A program made the translations under genes and the position numbers. 64,000 bases of DNA from Pseudarthrobacter phenanthrenivorans Sphe3 (GTDB lineage: Bacteria > Actinomycetota > Actinomycetes > Actinomycetales > Micrococcaceae). Positions within the stretch are counted from its first letter, which is position 1, and each line of letters begins with the position of its first letter. The stretch lies in contig NC_015146.1 in NCBI RefSeq assembly GCF_000189535.1, forward strand, positions 62,001 to 126,000. Direction: 5' to 3'. Under the pieces are notes generated by a model. The model worked only from the letters and a program-made list of their open reading frames with translations, was not told the DNA's origin and ran no database searches. Below, piece after piece: positions 42,552 to 49,671 of this stretch.

Positions 42552-42891
42552 ACCGGCCGCTCACAGCCGTTATCTAGGCCTAAACAAGCCGTTATCGAGA
42601 GTGGACGTATTCGCAGAAATTGCGAACAACCTTTTTACTACTTTACATAATATCCATTATCGGCCTTTAAGCCTCAGGGTATGCAGGTGCCGTGCGGACT
42701 CCGCGTGTAGCAATTCGCCCGTCACCTCCGGGTCCGAGTCGGGACATGACAAAATAGCTAGTCCCAGCGCCTCAGCGGTCGGCGGCTCGAGGACTGACGG
42801 CTCCCACCGACGGTTTACAAGATATTTCCGGGGTCGTTCCCGGATGCTGGGGTCGAAGGAAGTTCACGATCCCCTCGGACTGGAGGCGGAG
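42552..42891. other. Intergenic region with short repeats upstream of module 2
   Basis: No gene is evident. It contains two direct copies of AGCCGTTATC (42564-42573 and 42587-42596) and a palindrome TTCGCA-GAAAT-TGCGAA (42610-42626). A locally AT-rich stretch (42627-42660) follows. These could mark the outer end of the recombinase module. The stretch 42660-42891 shows nothing else. Confidence 0.5.
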
Positions 42892-43506
42892 ATGAGTGCA
42901 GGCGTACTGCGTCTCGTTCGTCCCCTTTTGGTGGCGGGGACGGTGTGGTTGTTCGCGGCGGGTGCGCATGTGCTCGGTGGCGGTACGCTCCCGGCGGCGG
43001 AAATTTCGGTGGCGCTGTTCGCGCTGGTTCTGGCAGCCGTGACGTTGGTCTTGGGGCGTCAGTGGTCCTTGGGGAGGATTGCGGGCGTCGTTGGAGTCGG
43101 GCAGGTGCTGCTTCACGAGGCGTTCAGCTTCCTTTCCCGCCAAACATCCTGCGGGACCTCGCCGCACGGCGGCGGGCATCATGCCGTGCAGGCGGGCGCG
43201 TGTCTGGCCCAGGCGCCAGAACCTCTCCTGCACGCGGACACAGGACTCTCCATGTCGCTGGCGCACCTTCTGGCTGCGGCCGCGACTGCGATCATGTTGA
43301 GCAGAGCGGAAGCAGCGCTGTGGCGGGTCGCTGCCTGGCTGCTTCATCCCCTGACACGAACCCTTCAGCCTGTCACCGTACTTCTCACCGAAGCGCCCTG
43401 TGCTGGATCCGGCACACGCCCTGTACCCACGTCCTGGCGGAACCTCCGCGTCGACGGGATCCGTGGACCGCCGAGATGCGTGGTTCCCTTTGGCTGGCCT
43501 GTCTGA
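42892..43506 (+). CDS. Membrane protein of the copper island, paralogue of 53910
   Basis: A 204-residue protein with four to five hydrophobic segments. An AGAHVLGGGTLP loop follows the first helix, a His-rich loop (HGGGHHAVQAG) lies near residue 100, and a conserved MLSRAEAALWRVAAWLL segment precedes the tail. It has the same length and layout as the protein at 53910-54524. I do not recognise the family. The neighbouring YcnI, CopC and CopD genes suggest a role in copper handling at the membrane. The ATG at 42892 has GGAGG upstream. Confidence 0.7.
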   Translation: MSAGVLRLVRPLLVAGTVWLFAAGAHVLGGGTLPAAEISVALFALVLAAVTLVLGRQWSLGRIAGVVGVGQVLLHEAFSFLSRQTSCGTSPHGGGHHAVQAGACLAQAPEPLLHADTGLSMSLAHLLAAAATAIMLSRAEAALWRVAAWLLHPLTRTLQPVTVLLTEAPCAGSGTRPVPTSWRNLRVDGIRGPPRCVVPFGWPV

Positions 43507-43603
43507 GTGCTTTGTGGTTGGAGGGAACACGGCTCCCGTCAATTACACATTTCGCTGCCCGGCATCACTTCCGATCCGGGCGGCAGCCAGCAAAGGATTT
43601 CCC

Positions 43604-44337
43604 ATGAGTACCAAAAATCTGCATTCGCTTAAACTAGTTGCCGTTGGGGCAGCTACGGCGGCTCTCATGACGTTCGGCCTCGGCGCGGCGTCCGCCCATG
43701 TTTCGGTGACTCCGGACGCCACTGACGAAGGCGGAACCACACAGGTGACGTTCAGGGTTCCCAGTGAGTCGAAGACGGCTACCACCACCAAAATCAAGGT
43801 GGACCTGCCCACCGCTACCCCGTTCACGTCAGTCCGGGTCAAGCCTGTCCCTGGCTGGACCGCTGAGCTTGTCAGAGGGGCGCTGCCGCAACCGGTAACC
43901 GTGGACGGCGCCACCATTACCGAGGCGCCGTTGTCCGTGACCTGGACCGCCAACGATGCGCAGAGCCAGTTGTCGGCTGACCAGTACCAGATGTTCTCGT
44001 TGTCCGTGGAAGGCTTCCGAAGTCCGGTACTACCGTGGCGCTGCCTGTAGCGCAGTCCTACTCTGACGGCACCGTCAGGAACTGGGATGACCCGGTGGTT
44101 GAGGGCCAGGCCGAGCCGCAGGACCCCGCCCCGTCCTTTGTGACTACTGCTGCTGCGGCAGGCCCGGACGGCCATGGGTCCACTACGGCGGCGCAGACGG
44201 CCGCAGTGCCGGCTGCCTCGGTGAGTACCGACGCGCCCGCCTCAATACTGACTTGGGTAGCTTTGACCGCAGGGCTGCTCGGGCTGGCCGCAGGAGTTGC
44301 TGCACTGTTCCGCGCCGGCAGGACCAGGAAGAGCTGA
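43604..44337 (+). pseudogene. YcnI-like copper protein (DUF1775), single-base frameshift
   Basis: ATG 43604 follows AAAGGA. A signal peptide ends ASA-HVSVTPD, leaving His1 as the mature N-terminus, the Cu(II) ligand known from Bacillus YcnI. The DUF1775 domain continues to QYQMFSLSVEG. At about 44018 one C appears lost (GGCTTCCGAAG for expected GGCCTTCCGAAG). The frame then ends early at 44050, while the correct continuation (VALPVAQSYSDGTVRNWDDP) lies in the next frame. It ends with a C-terminal membrane anchor (LTAGLLGLAAGVAALF) and RTRKS. This is either a real mutation or a sequencing error. Confidence 0.8.
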
Positions 44338-44531
44338 GCCCACCGCCTGGTGTCGCTGCCGCAATAAGCCCGGCGGCACCGGGTGGCGTTCTTTCCCGGC
44401 CGGGAACGCGAGTTTCCCTTCGGAACGCCCAGCCAACAGCGCCTGAACAGGCAAACGGGGCTTCAAGAGTTAAAAAGCGGGTGCCCGGTTTCCCACCGCA
44501 AGGTCTCCAATCGCATGCGGCCGCGGGCATG

Positions 44532-44582
44532 CTGAAGGCCGGTGATTCAGTGCCCCCAAGGCATTGGATCACCGGCCTTCAG
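44532..44582. terminator. Bidirectional hairpin terminator
   Basis: CTGAAGGCCGGTGAT and ATCACCGGCCTTCAG are outer arms of a long hairpin with inner pairing TGCC/GGCA. It lies between the convergent ycnI-like and NlpC/P60 genes. Confidence 0.8.
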
Positions 44583-44589
44583 TGGTTTG

Positions 44590-45357
44590 TTAGCCTGCGC
44601 GTACGAACGAGACAGCACCCTTTGAGGTCATCCACGTCAGGGGGTGGACGGCGGTTTCGTTCTTGCCGTTGAGGCCGGAGCTGAGCACCTGGCCGTTGCC
44701 GACGTAGATTCCCACGTGCCCGGGTTGGACCACCATGTCACCGGGCTGGGGCTCACTGACCACGGTGCCGTAGTTCATGAACTGCATCGGGCCGAGGTCC
44801 CCAACTCGGATTCCGGCGGCGTTCAGGGCGTTCTCGACCAGTCGCGTGCAGTCCTGGATCATGCCGATCTGCGCGTAGGCGGAAGACACCATCGTGGCGT
44901 TGATTGCGCCTGCTGCCGGAGCGGCAGCCGGAGCTGCAGCAGCGGGGGTAACCGTCACCTGCGCCTTGGCCGGCGCGGCTGCCTTCGCTGCCGCAGGGGC
45001 GGTTGTGGCGGGGACCGCGACGACTGGCTTCGGTGCTTCCACGACCGGCGCCGGCGTGGTTTCCACGACAGGACGCTCATAAGAGATCTGGACGGTGGCA
45101 TCGGCGCTGAGCGGTGCCTGTGCCTGGCTGACAACTTCGAGGGTCGAGGCTGGCTCCGCGTCGCGCTGGACCGGGGCGTCTGCGGCCTGGGCGGCGGCAA
45201 TGCCGCTGGTCAGCACGAGACCCGAGGCGGCCGCGATGACAGCGGCCTTGCGGCTTACACCGCCGGCGTTGTCCGCCACGGATTTGGACAGCGCGGCAAG
45301 GGCGCTGGTTTGGACGGGGACCGCGCGGCGGCGGCCGTGAGCTTTGCGCATGGGCAT
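44590..45357 (-). CDS. Secreted NlpC/P60-family cell-wall hydrolase
   Basis: A 255-residue protein. A basic N-terminus and a hydrophobic segment (KAAVIAAASGLVLTSGIAAA) direct export. A long Ala/Pro/Val-rich linker follows (residues 60-150), then a C-terminal NlpC/P60 domain. The nucleophile Cys is in MIQDCTRLVENALNAAG and the His in VVQPGHVGIYVGNGQVLS. It probably cleaves peptidoglycan stem peptides. A c-di-AMP riboswitch precedes it, as is usual for actinobacterial wall-hydrolase genes. It is convergent with ycnI across a terminator. Start ATG 45357 or 45351. Confidence 0.85.
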   Translation of the reverse strand: MPMRKAHGRRRAVPVQTSALAALSKSVADNAGGVSRKAAVIAAASGLVLTSGIAAAQAADAPVQRDAEPASTLEVVSQAQAPLSADATVQISYERPVVETTPAPVVEAPKPVVAVPATTAPAAAKAAAPAKAQVTVTPAAAAPAAAPAAGAINATMVSSAYAQIGMIQDCTRLVENALNAAGIRVGDLGPMQFMNYGTVVSEPQPGDMVVQPGHVGIYVGNGQVLSSGLNGKNETAVHPLTWMTSKGAVSFVRAG

Positions 45358-45369
45358 GAAAGGGCCTCT

Positions 45370-45520
45370 CCCACTGCCTGCGAGGTTAGCTGTCGGATTC
45401 GGATGGGAGGCACCCGGCCGCGTTGATGCACGGATGCATCAGGCACGGCTTCACCCCAAGGCCTGCGAGCAGGCCGCTGTTGGGTTCCCCGTCTCTGCCG
45501 GACGATTTTGCGAACGGATC
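45370..45520 (-). promoter_or_regulatory. c-di-AMP riboswitch (ydaO/yuaA type)
   Basis: The transcribed strand upstream of the NlpC/P60 gene contains the class hallmarks in order. They are GACGGGGAACCC, then CCTTGGGGTGAAGCCG, then CCGAATCCGACAGCTAACC and TCGCAGGC just before the ribosome-binding site. These are the conserved ydaO core elements. In actinobacteria the class controls cell-wall hydrolase genes and is read as an off-switch on c-di-AMP binding. Confidence 0.85.
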
Positions 45521-45843
45521 CTGAGGCAGCGGCAGAGTTAGGCAAGTCTGCTCAGGAGTGCCGCATTCGGAGAAACCGGCACGGTTTTAGACCGTACGGC
45601 ACAACAGCAACGTTTGTCACATTTCCATAACGGCACCTCCTGTGCTCTTGATGGGATGGCCGCCGGGTCCATTGACCTCCGGACCTGCAGCAGGAGGCAT
45701 GACCGTTACGCTGAAGGAGTGTGTGCCTCCAGAATCGCAAACCTTGCCCCCGCGCCCGTCCGGTCGGTCACGGCCTCTGACCGGAGCCAGTGCCGCGCGT
45801 TGCGGGAATTGGCCGAAGCGGCAGCCCAGGGCCAGGGCAGGCT
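45521..45843. other. Intergenic region without a clear gene
   Basis: Probably the promoter region of the riboswitch transcript (leftward) and of SURF1 (rightward). I see no conserved gene; short frames here have no family resemblance. Confidence 0.5.
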
Positions 45844-46704
45844 ATGACATACCGTTTCCTTTTCACCCGTCGCTGGGTCGGCTTCCTGCTTCTGGCCGCC
45901 ATGGTTGCCGCAGCGTGCGCCGGGCTAAGTAAGTGGCAGATGGACCGCAGAAATCAGGCCGTCGCTGAAATCCGCCGCGTCCAGGACAATTACGACAAGA
46001 ATCCCGTGCCGTTCGCAGTTGCCAAGCAGTATTTCGAAACCGCCGATCCTGAGGTGAAGTGGAGCACCGTTTCAATCACCGGCCAGTACCTGACACAGGA
46101 TCAAAGGATTGTCAGGAACAGGCCACAAAATTCGGCACCAGGGTATGAGGTCCTGGTTCCGTTCCGGGTTGCCTCCGGGGAGACCATCGTCGTGAACAGG
46201 GGATGGCTGCCGATCGGCAACGCCAGGGCCGGGTACCCGGACCTTGTTCCGGACCCGCCGGCTGGAAACGTCCAGGTGGTCGTCCGGCTGAAACCCTCCG
46301 AACCGGAACTGGATGGACGGACAGCCCCGGAGGGACAGCTACCCAGTATCGCCCTGCCCGCCTACGCCCGGCAACTCAGTTACCCACTGCTGACGGGCAG
46401 TTACGGGCTGATGGCAGCGGAATCGCCGGGTCGCAACGTGGCACCGGCGCAGCTCTCCGCACCAGCCGTGCAGGAAGGATCAAACCTTTCCTACGCGCTG
46501 CAGTGGCTGACCTTCGGAATCCTTGCCTTCGTCGGCTTTGGGTACACCGCCCGGCAGCAGGCCCGTATCGCACGGGAAGAACGTGAAGACCAGGCCGAGG
46601 ACCCCTCTGAGGCGGTCCTGGAGGCCCGCCGGGAAAGCCGGGCCGGCAAGCGCAACAGCTCCGACGAGGAAGAAGACGCCATCCTGGACCGTATGGGCAT
46701 CTAG
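45844..46704 (+). CDS. SURF1-family cytochrome oxidase assembly protein
   Basis: A 286-residue protein with an N-terminal membrane helix (WVGFLLLAAMVAAACAGLSKW), a large extracytoplasmic domain and a C-terminal helix (LQWLTFGILAFVGFGY). SURF1 marks include GLSKWQMDRRNQ after the first helix, ETIVVNRGWLPIGNA near residue 120 and a charged C-tail. SURF1 assists heme a or copper insertion in cytochrome c oxidase. Its place here beside CopD-CtaG fits a copper/oxidase assembly theme. The ATG at 45844 starts 54 nt inside a longer open frame. Confidence 0.88.
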   Translation: MTYRFLFTRRWVGFLLLAAMVAAACAGLSKWQMDRRNQAVAEIRRVQDNYDKNPVPFAVAKQYFETADPEVKWSTVSITGQYLTQDQRIVRNRPQNSAPGYEVLVPFRVASGETIVVNRGWLPIGNARAGYPDLVPDPPAGNVQVVVRLKPSEPELDGRTAPEGQLPSIALPAYARQLSYPLLTGSYGLMAAESPGRNVAPAQLSAPAVQEGSNLSYALQWLTFGILAFVGFGYTARQQARIAREEREDQAEDPSEAVLEARRESRAGKRNSSDEEEDAILDRMGI

Positions 46705-46741
46705 GGATTCATGCTTTCGCGGCAGGGGTTGGCCGACCTTT

Positions 46742-46765
46742 TACATTGATACATCCTGGAATGTA
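46742..46765. promoter_or_regulatory. Candidate CmtR operator upstream of cmtR (first copy)
   Basis: TACATT and AATGTA form perfect arms around 12 bp, containing GATACATCC, 11 bp before the ATG at 46777. It overlaps the likely promoter, as for an autoregulated ArsR/SmtB repressor. Confidence 0.55.
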
Positions 46766-46776
46766 CTCTCGAAGGT

Positions 46777-47103
46777 ATGGAAACCCTCACGCACGCCCCG
46801 GTGCTCGCGCGCTTCGGCTACGCGGTCTCTGATCCGACCAGGGCCAGGATCCTGCTGGCTCTGGCTGACGCGCCCGCCTACCCGTCCGACTTGGCAGACA
46901 CCCTCTCGGTCTCGCGGCAAAGCATGTCCAATCACCTGACCTGCCTGCGCGGCTGCGGTCTGGTCGTGGCTGTTCCGGACGGGCGCCGGACCCGGTATGA
47001 ACTGGCCGACGCCCGGCTGGGCCACGCGATCAGGGATCTGCTAGGTGTGGTGCTGGCCGTTGACCCGGCCTGCTGCGCTCCGGACGGGACGTGCGTGGCA
47101 TGA
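46777..47103 (+). CDS. cmtR: CmtR-type Cd(II)/Pb(II) sensor (ArsR/SmtB family)
   Basis: A 108-residue winged-helix repressor. The recognition region is DLADTLSVSRQSMSNHLTCL. Metal ligands match CmtR: Cys56 and Cys60 in the helix (TCLRGCGLV), plus C-terminal Cys99, Cys100 and Cys106 (CCAPDGTC). Metal binding should release the operator at 46742. It overlaps the transporter gene at 47100 by 4 nt. A second copy with the same design lies at 51833. Confidence 0.88.
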   Translation: METLTHAPVLARFGYAVSDPTRARILLALADAPAYPSDLADTLSVSRQSMSNHLTCLRGCGLVVAVPDGRRTRYELADARLGHAIRDLLGVVLAVDPACCAPDGTCVA

Positions 47104-47936
47104 GCGCAACACTCCAGCCTGCGCCGATGACACAGCGCCGCGCAGTCCTGAGTCGGCGCATTCGACTCTTCGCGGCCGCGACCATCACGTACAACGTCAT
47201 TGAGGCCGTCGTGGCCCTGTGGGCCGGGAACGTCGCGGACTCCTCGGCGCTGATCGGCTTCGGTCTGGACTCGGTGATCGAGGTCGCCTCCGCGGTCGCC
47301 TTGTCCTGGCAGTTCTCCGCCAAGGATCCCGAGCGGCGCGAACACCTCACGCTGCGGATCATCGCGTTCTCCTTCTTCACCCTGGCCCTGTTCGTTACCG
47401 TGGATTCGGTCCGGTCCCTGACCGGGGGCGGGGAAGCGCAGCACTCGACCCCGGGCATCGTGATCGCCGCCCTGTCCCTGGCGATCATGCCGGTCTTGTC
47501 CTGGGCGCAGCGCCGCGCCGGCCGGGAACTGGGGTCCCGGACCGCGGTGGCAGATTCCAAACAGACCCTGCTCTGCACGTACCTTTCCGCGGTCCTGCTG
47601 GTAGGCCTGGTCCTGAACAGCACCCTGGGCTGGTGGTGGGCCGATGCCGGAGCCGCGCTGGTGATCGCCGCGATCGCCGTCCGCGAAGGCATCAACGCCT
47701 GGAAGGGTGATGTCTGCTGCACCGTCCCCGGCGCCGACGCCCACCACGACGACTGCTGCGCACCCTCCACGAAATCGGGCAAGGACTCTGTTGCTGCCGT
47801 TACCACCTCCCCTACGGGCGGTTCTTCGGCAGCGGCAACACCAGCTGCGGCGTGCTGTGAGGGTTGCGGGTCAGAGCCGGTGATTCAGCCCGGGCCCGGC
47901 AGTATGGCCCTTCCCTTGGTGCGCCGGGACGACTGA
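47100..47936 (+). CDS. Cation-diffusion-facilitator-like membrane transporter with Cys/His-rich tail
   Basis: A 278-residue protein with five to six hydrophobic segments. DSSALIGFGLDSVIEVASA carries Asp residues where CDF transporters bind metal. The usual cytosolic dimerisation domain is replaced by a Cys/His-rich tail (GDVCCTVPGADAHHDDCCAP, then AACCEGCG). Under the CmtR-type regulator it is a likely Cd, Pb or Zn exporter. The tail may buffer or sense metal. ATG 47100 overlaps the cmtR stop. Confidence 0.78.
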   Translation: MSATLQPAPMTQRRAVLSRRIRLFAAATITYNVIEAVVALWAGNVADSSALIGFGLDSVIEVASAVALSWQFSAKDPERREHLTLRIIAFSFFTLALFVTVDSVRSLTGGGEAQHSTPGIVIAALSLAIMPVLSWAQRRAGRELGSRTAVADSKQTLLCTYLSAVLLVGLVLNSTLGWWWADAGAALVIAAIAVREGINAWKGDVCCTVPGADAHHDDCCAPSTKSGKDSVAAVTTSPTGGSSAAATPAAACCEGCGSEPVIQPGPGSMALPLVRRDD

Positions 47937-47939
47937 GCA

Positions 47940-48254
47940 GTGTCCTTTGAACTGCGCACGACACCGGGTTGCCCGAATTCCTCGCCGGCGCTGGAGCTTT
48001 TCCATGCTGCGCTGCGGGCAGAAGGTCTTGACCCCGGCCTCGTGACGGTCCTGGAACTGACCTCCGAGGCCGAAGCCGCTGCCCTCCAGTTCCATGGCTC
48101 CCCGTCATTCATCAGCGACGGGCGGGACCTGTTTCCTTCCGCGGCAGGAACCGGTCTCAGCTGCCGGGTCTATCCGACCGGCAGTGGCCTGTCCGGTCTG
48201 CCGTCCCTTGAGTCACTTCGCACCGGCGTCCGCGGCCCGGGGGCGGCCGCGTGA
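47940..48254 (+). CDS. Small thioredoxin-fold-like protein of unknown function
   Basis: A 104-residue protein (GTG 47940). It begins SFELRTTPGCPNSSPALELF and continues with VTVLELTSEAEAAALQFHGS, PSFISDGRDLFPS and a LSCRVYPTGSG segment. The order resembles a single-Cys thioredoxin fold with a GSPSF cis-Pro-like loop. Similar proteins are found next to metal genes, sometimes labelled as alkylmercury-lyase-related, but no MerB catalytic Cys pair is evident. It is coupled to lspA by a GTGA overlap. Confidence 0.6.
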   Translation: MSFELRTTPGCPNSSPALELFHAALRAEGLDPGLVTVLELTSEAEAAALQFHGSPSFISDGRDLFPSAAGTGLSCRVYPTGSGLSGLPSLESLRTGVRGPGAAA

Positions 48255-48745
48255 ACGGTCTGATGACAGGGCAGGCCCGGTCCGCCCGTCGCCTGCTGGC
48301 ATTCTCGGCGGCCGCCCTGGCCGTGCTGGACCTGCTGGTCAAGTTCGTTGTACTGCAGGCGCTGGGCCACGGCAGTCACGGCAGCGCCCTGGACTTCGGC
48401 TTGTTGAACGTTCGGGTCGCTTACAACACCGGGGTTTCCTTCGGCCTCGGGGCCTCGCTGCCGCCATGGACGGTTGCCGCGGCCACAGCCGTACTCGTTG
48501 TTGTGCTGGCCGTGTTTTTGTTCCGGTCCGCCCCGCAACGGACGGCTCCGTCACGGGCCGGCGCAGCCCTTCTGCTCGGCGGCGCGCTCGGGAACCTCGT
48601 GGACCGGCTGGACGGGGCAGGAGTCGTTGATTACCTGCACACCGGCTGGTTCCCCACGTTCAATCTGGCCGACGTTTTCGTTGTGGCCGGGGCCGGGCTG
48701 CTGATCCTGGGATCTGTGACCGGCCCGGCAAAGAAAGGAACCTGA
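48251..48745 (+). CDS. lspA: Lipoprotein signal peptidase II
   Basis: A 164-residue, four-helix aspartyl protease. Conserved blocks: YNTGVSFGLG, GGALGNLVDRL, GVVDYLH with Asp127 and FNLADVFV with Asp141, the catalytic pair. It removes signal peptides from lipoproteins. A plasmid-borne lspA beside metal transporters is a recurring feature of Gram-positive metal-resistance operons. The GTG at 48251 overlaps the preceding stop. Confidence 0.9.
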   Translation: MNGLMTGQARSARRLLAFSAAALAVLDLLVKFVVLQALGHGSHGSALDFGLLNVRVAYNTGVSFGLGASLPPWTVAAATAVLVVVLAVFLFRSAPQRTAPSRAGAALLLGGALGNLVDRLDGAGVVDYLHTGWFPTFNLADVFVVAGAGLLILGSVTGPAKKGT

Positions 48746-48749
48746 ACGG

Positions 48750-49499
48750 GTGGACATCGGTGAATTCTTTGCCTCGACCGTGTTCTCCGGGGCACTGGTC
48801 CTGGCACTGCCCTTGGCCGCAATTGCGGGGCTGGTGTCGTTTCTCTCGCCCTGCATCCTGCCGCTGGTCCCGGGCTACCTGGGCTACGTCTCCGGCCTGA
48901 CCGACCCGCGACAGCCCCACAACCGGCGACGGGTGCTGACCGGTGTCGGCCTCTTCATTCTCGGTTTCGGCGCGGTCTTCACCCTCTACGGTGCCGCCTT
49001 CGGCGCCGTCGGATCATGGCTGGTGCGCTGGCAGGACCCGCTGATGAGGATCCTCGGCGTTTTCGTCATCCTGATGGGACTGGTGCTGCTGGGCAGGTTT
49101 TCCTGGCTCCAGCAGACCAAGAAGCTCCGGTCCCCCATCCGCGGGGGCCTGACCGGTGCCCCTTTGCTGGGCGTCGTGTTTGGCCTCGGCTGGACCCCAT
49201 GCATGGGACCGACGCTCAGCGCAGTCCTGAGCCTGAGCGTGACTGCCGGTAACGCCTGGCGCGGCGCCCTGCTGGCCTTCGTCTACTGCCTGGGACTGGG
49301 CATCCCGTTCGCCCTCGTGGCCCTGGGCCTGAACTGGGTATCCCGGGTGCTGAAGGTCGTGCGGGCCCACATCCGCAAGGTGAACATCGCCGGGGCGGTG
49401 ATGCTGGTCGCCCTCGGCGTCCTGATGGTTTCAGGGCTCTGGGTGCAGTGGATCTACCAGCTGCAGAACCTCGCAGGCACGTTCCTGATGCCGGTCTAG
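48750..49499 (+). CDS. ccdA: CcdA-type thiol-disulfide membrane transporter
   Basis: A 249-residue six-helix protein. The redox Cys pair lies in SPCILPLVPGYLGY (Cys35) and GWTPCMGPTLSAVL (near residue 151). It shuttles reducing equivalents from cytoplasmic thioredoxin to extracytoplasmic thiol proteins. Here the DsbA-like protein at 53151 or copper-site assembly factors are candidate partners. It starts 4 bp after lspA. Confidence 0.9.
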   Translation: MDIGEFFASTVFSGALVLALPLAAIAGLVSFLSPCILPLVPGYLGYVSGLTDPRQPHNRRRVLTGVGLFILGFGAVFTLYGAAFGAVGSWLVRWQDPLMRILGVFVILMGLVLLGRFSWLQQTKKLRSPIRGGLTGAPLLGVVFGLGWTPCMGPTLSAVLSLSVTAGNAWRGALLAFVYCLGLGIPFALVALGLNWVSRVLKVVRAHIRKVNIAGAVMLVALGVLMVSGLWVQWIYQLQNLAGTFLMPV

Positions 49500-49671
49500 G
49501 CTGCCGCCCGTCCATGCCGGGGCAACATGGCGCACAGCCTGTCCCCCAACGCCTTGATGGAAGTTCTTCTACAGCCGGTAGAATTAAGAGCGGCGCCGTG
49601 GTGCCTCTCGGACTGCCGCCCGCTCCGGGCATTACCGGCAGTACCCACATAAACAGCTTTAAGGATTCATT

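Noticed and set aside
47940..48254. merB (organomercurial lyase)
   Set aside because: The protein is half the usual length and lacks the catalytic Cys pair region; it is also far from merRA.
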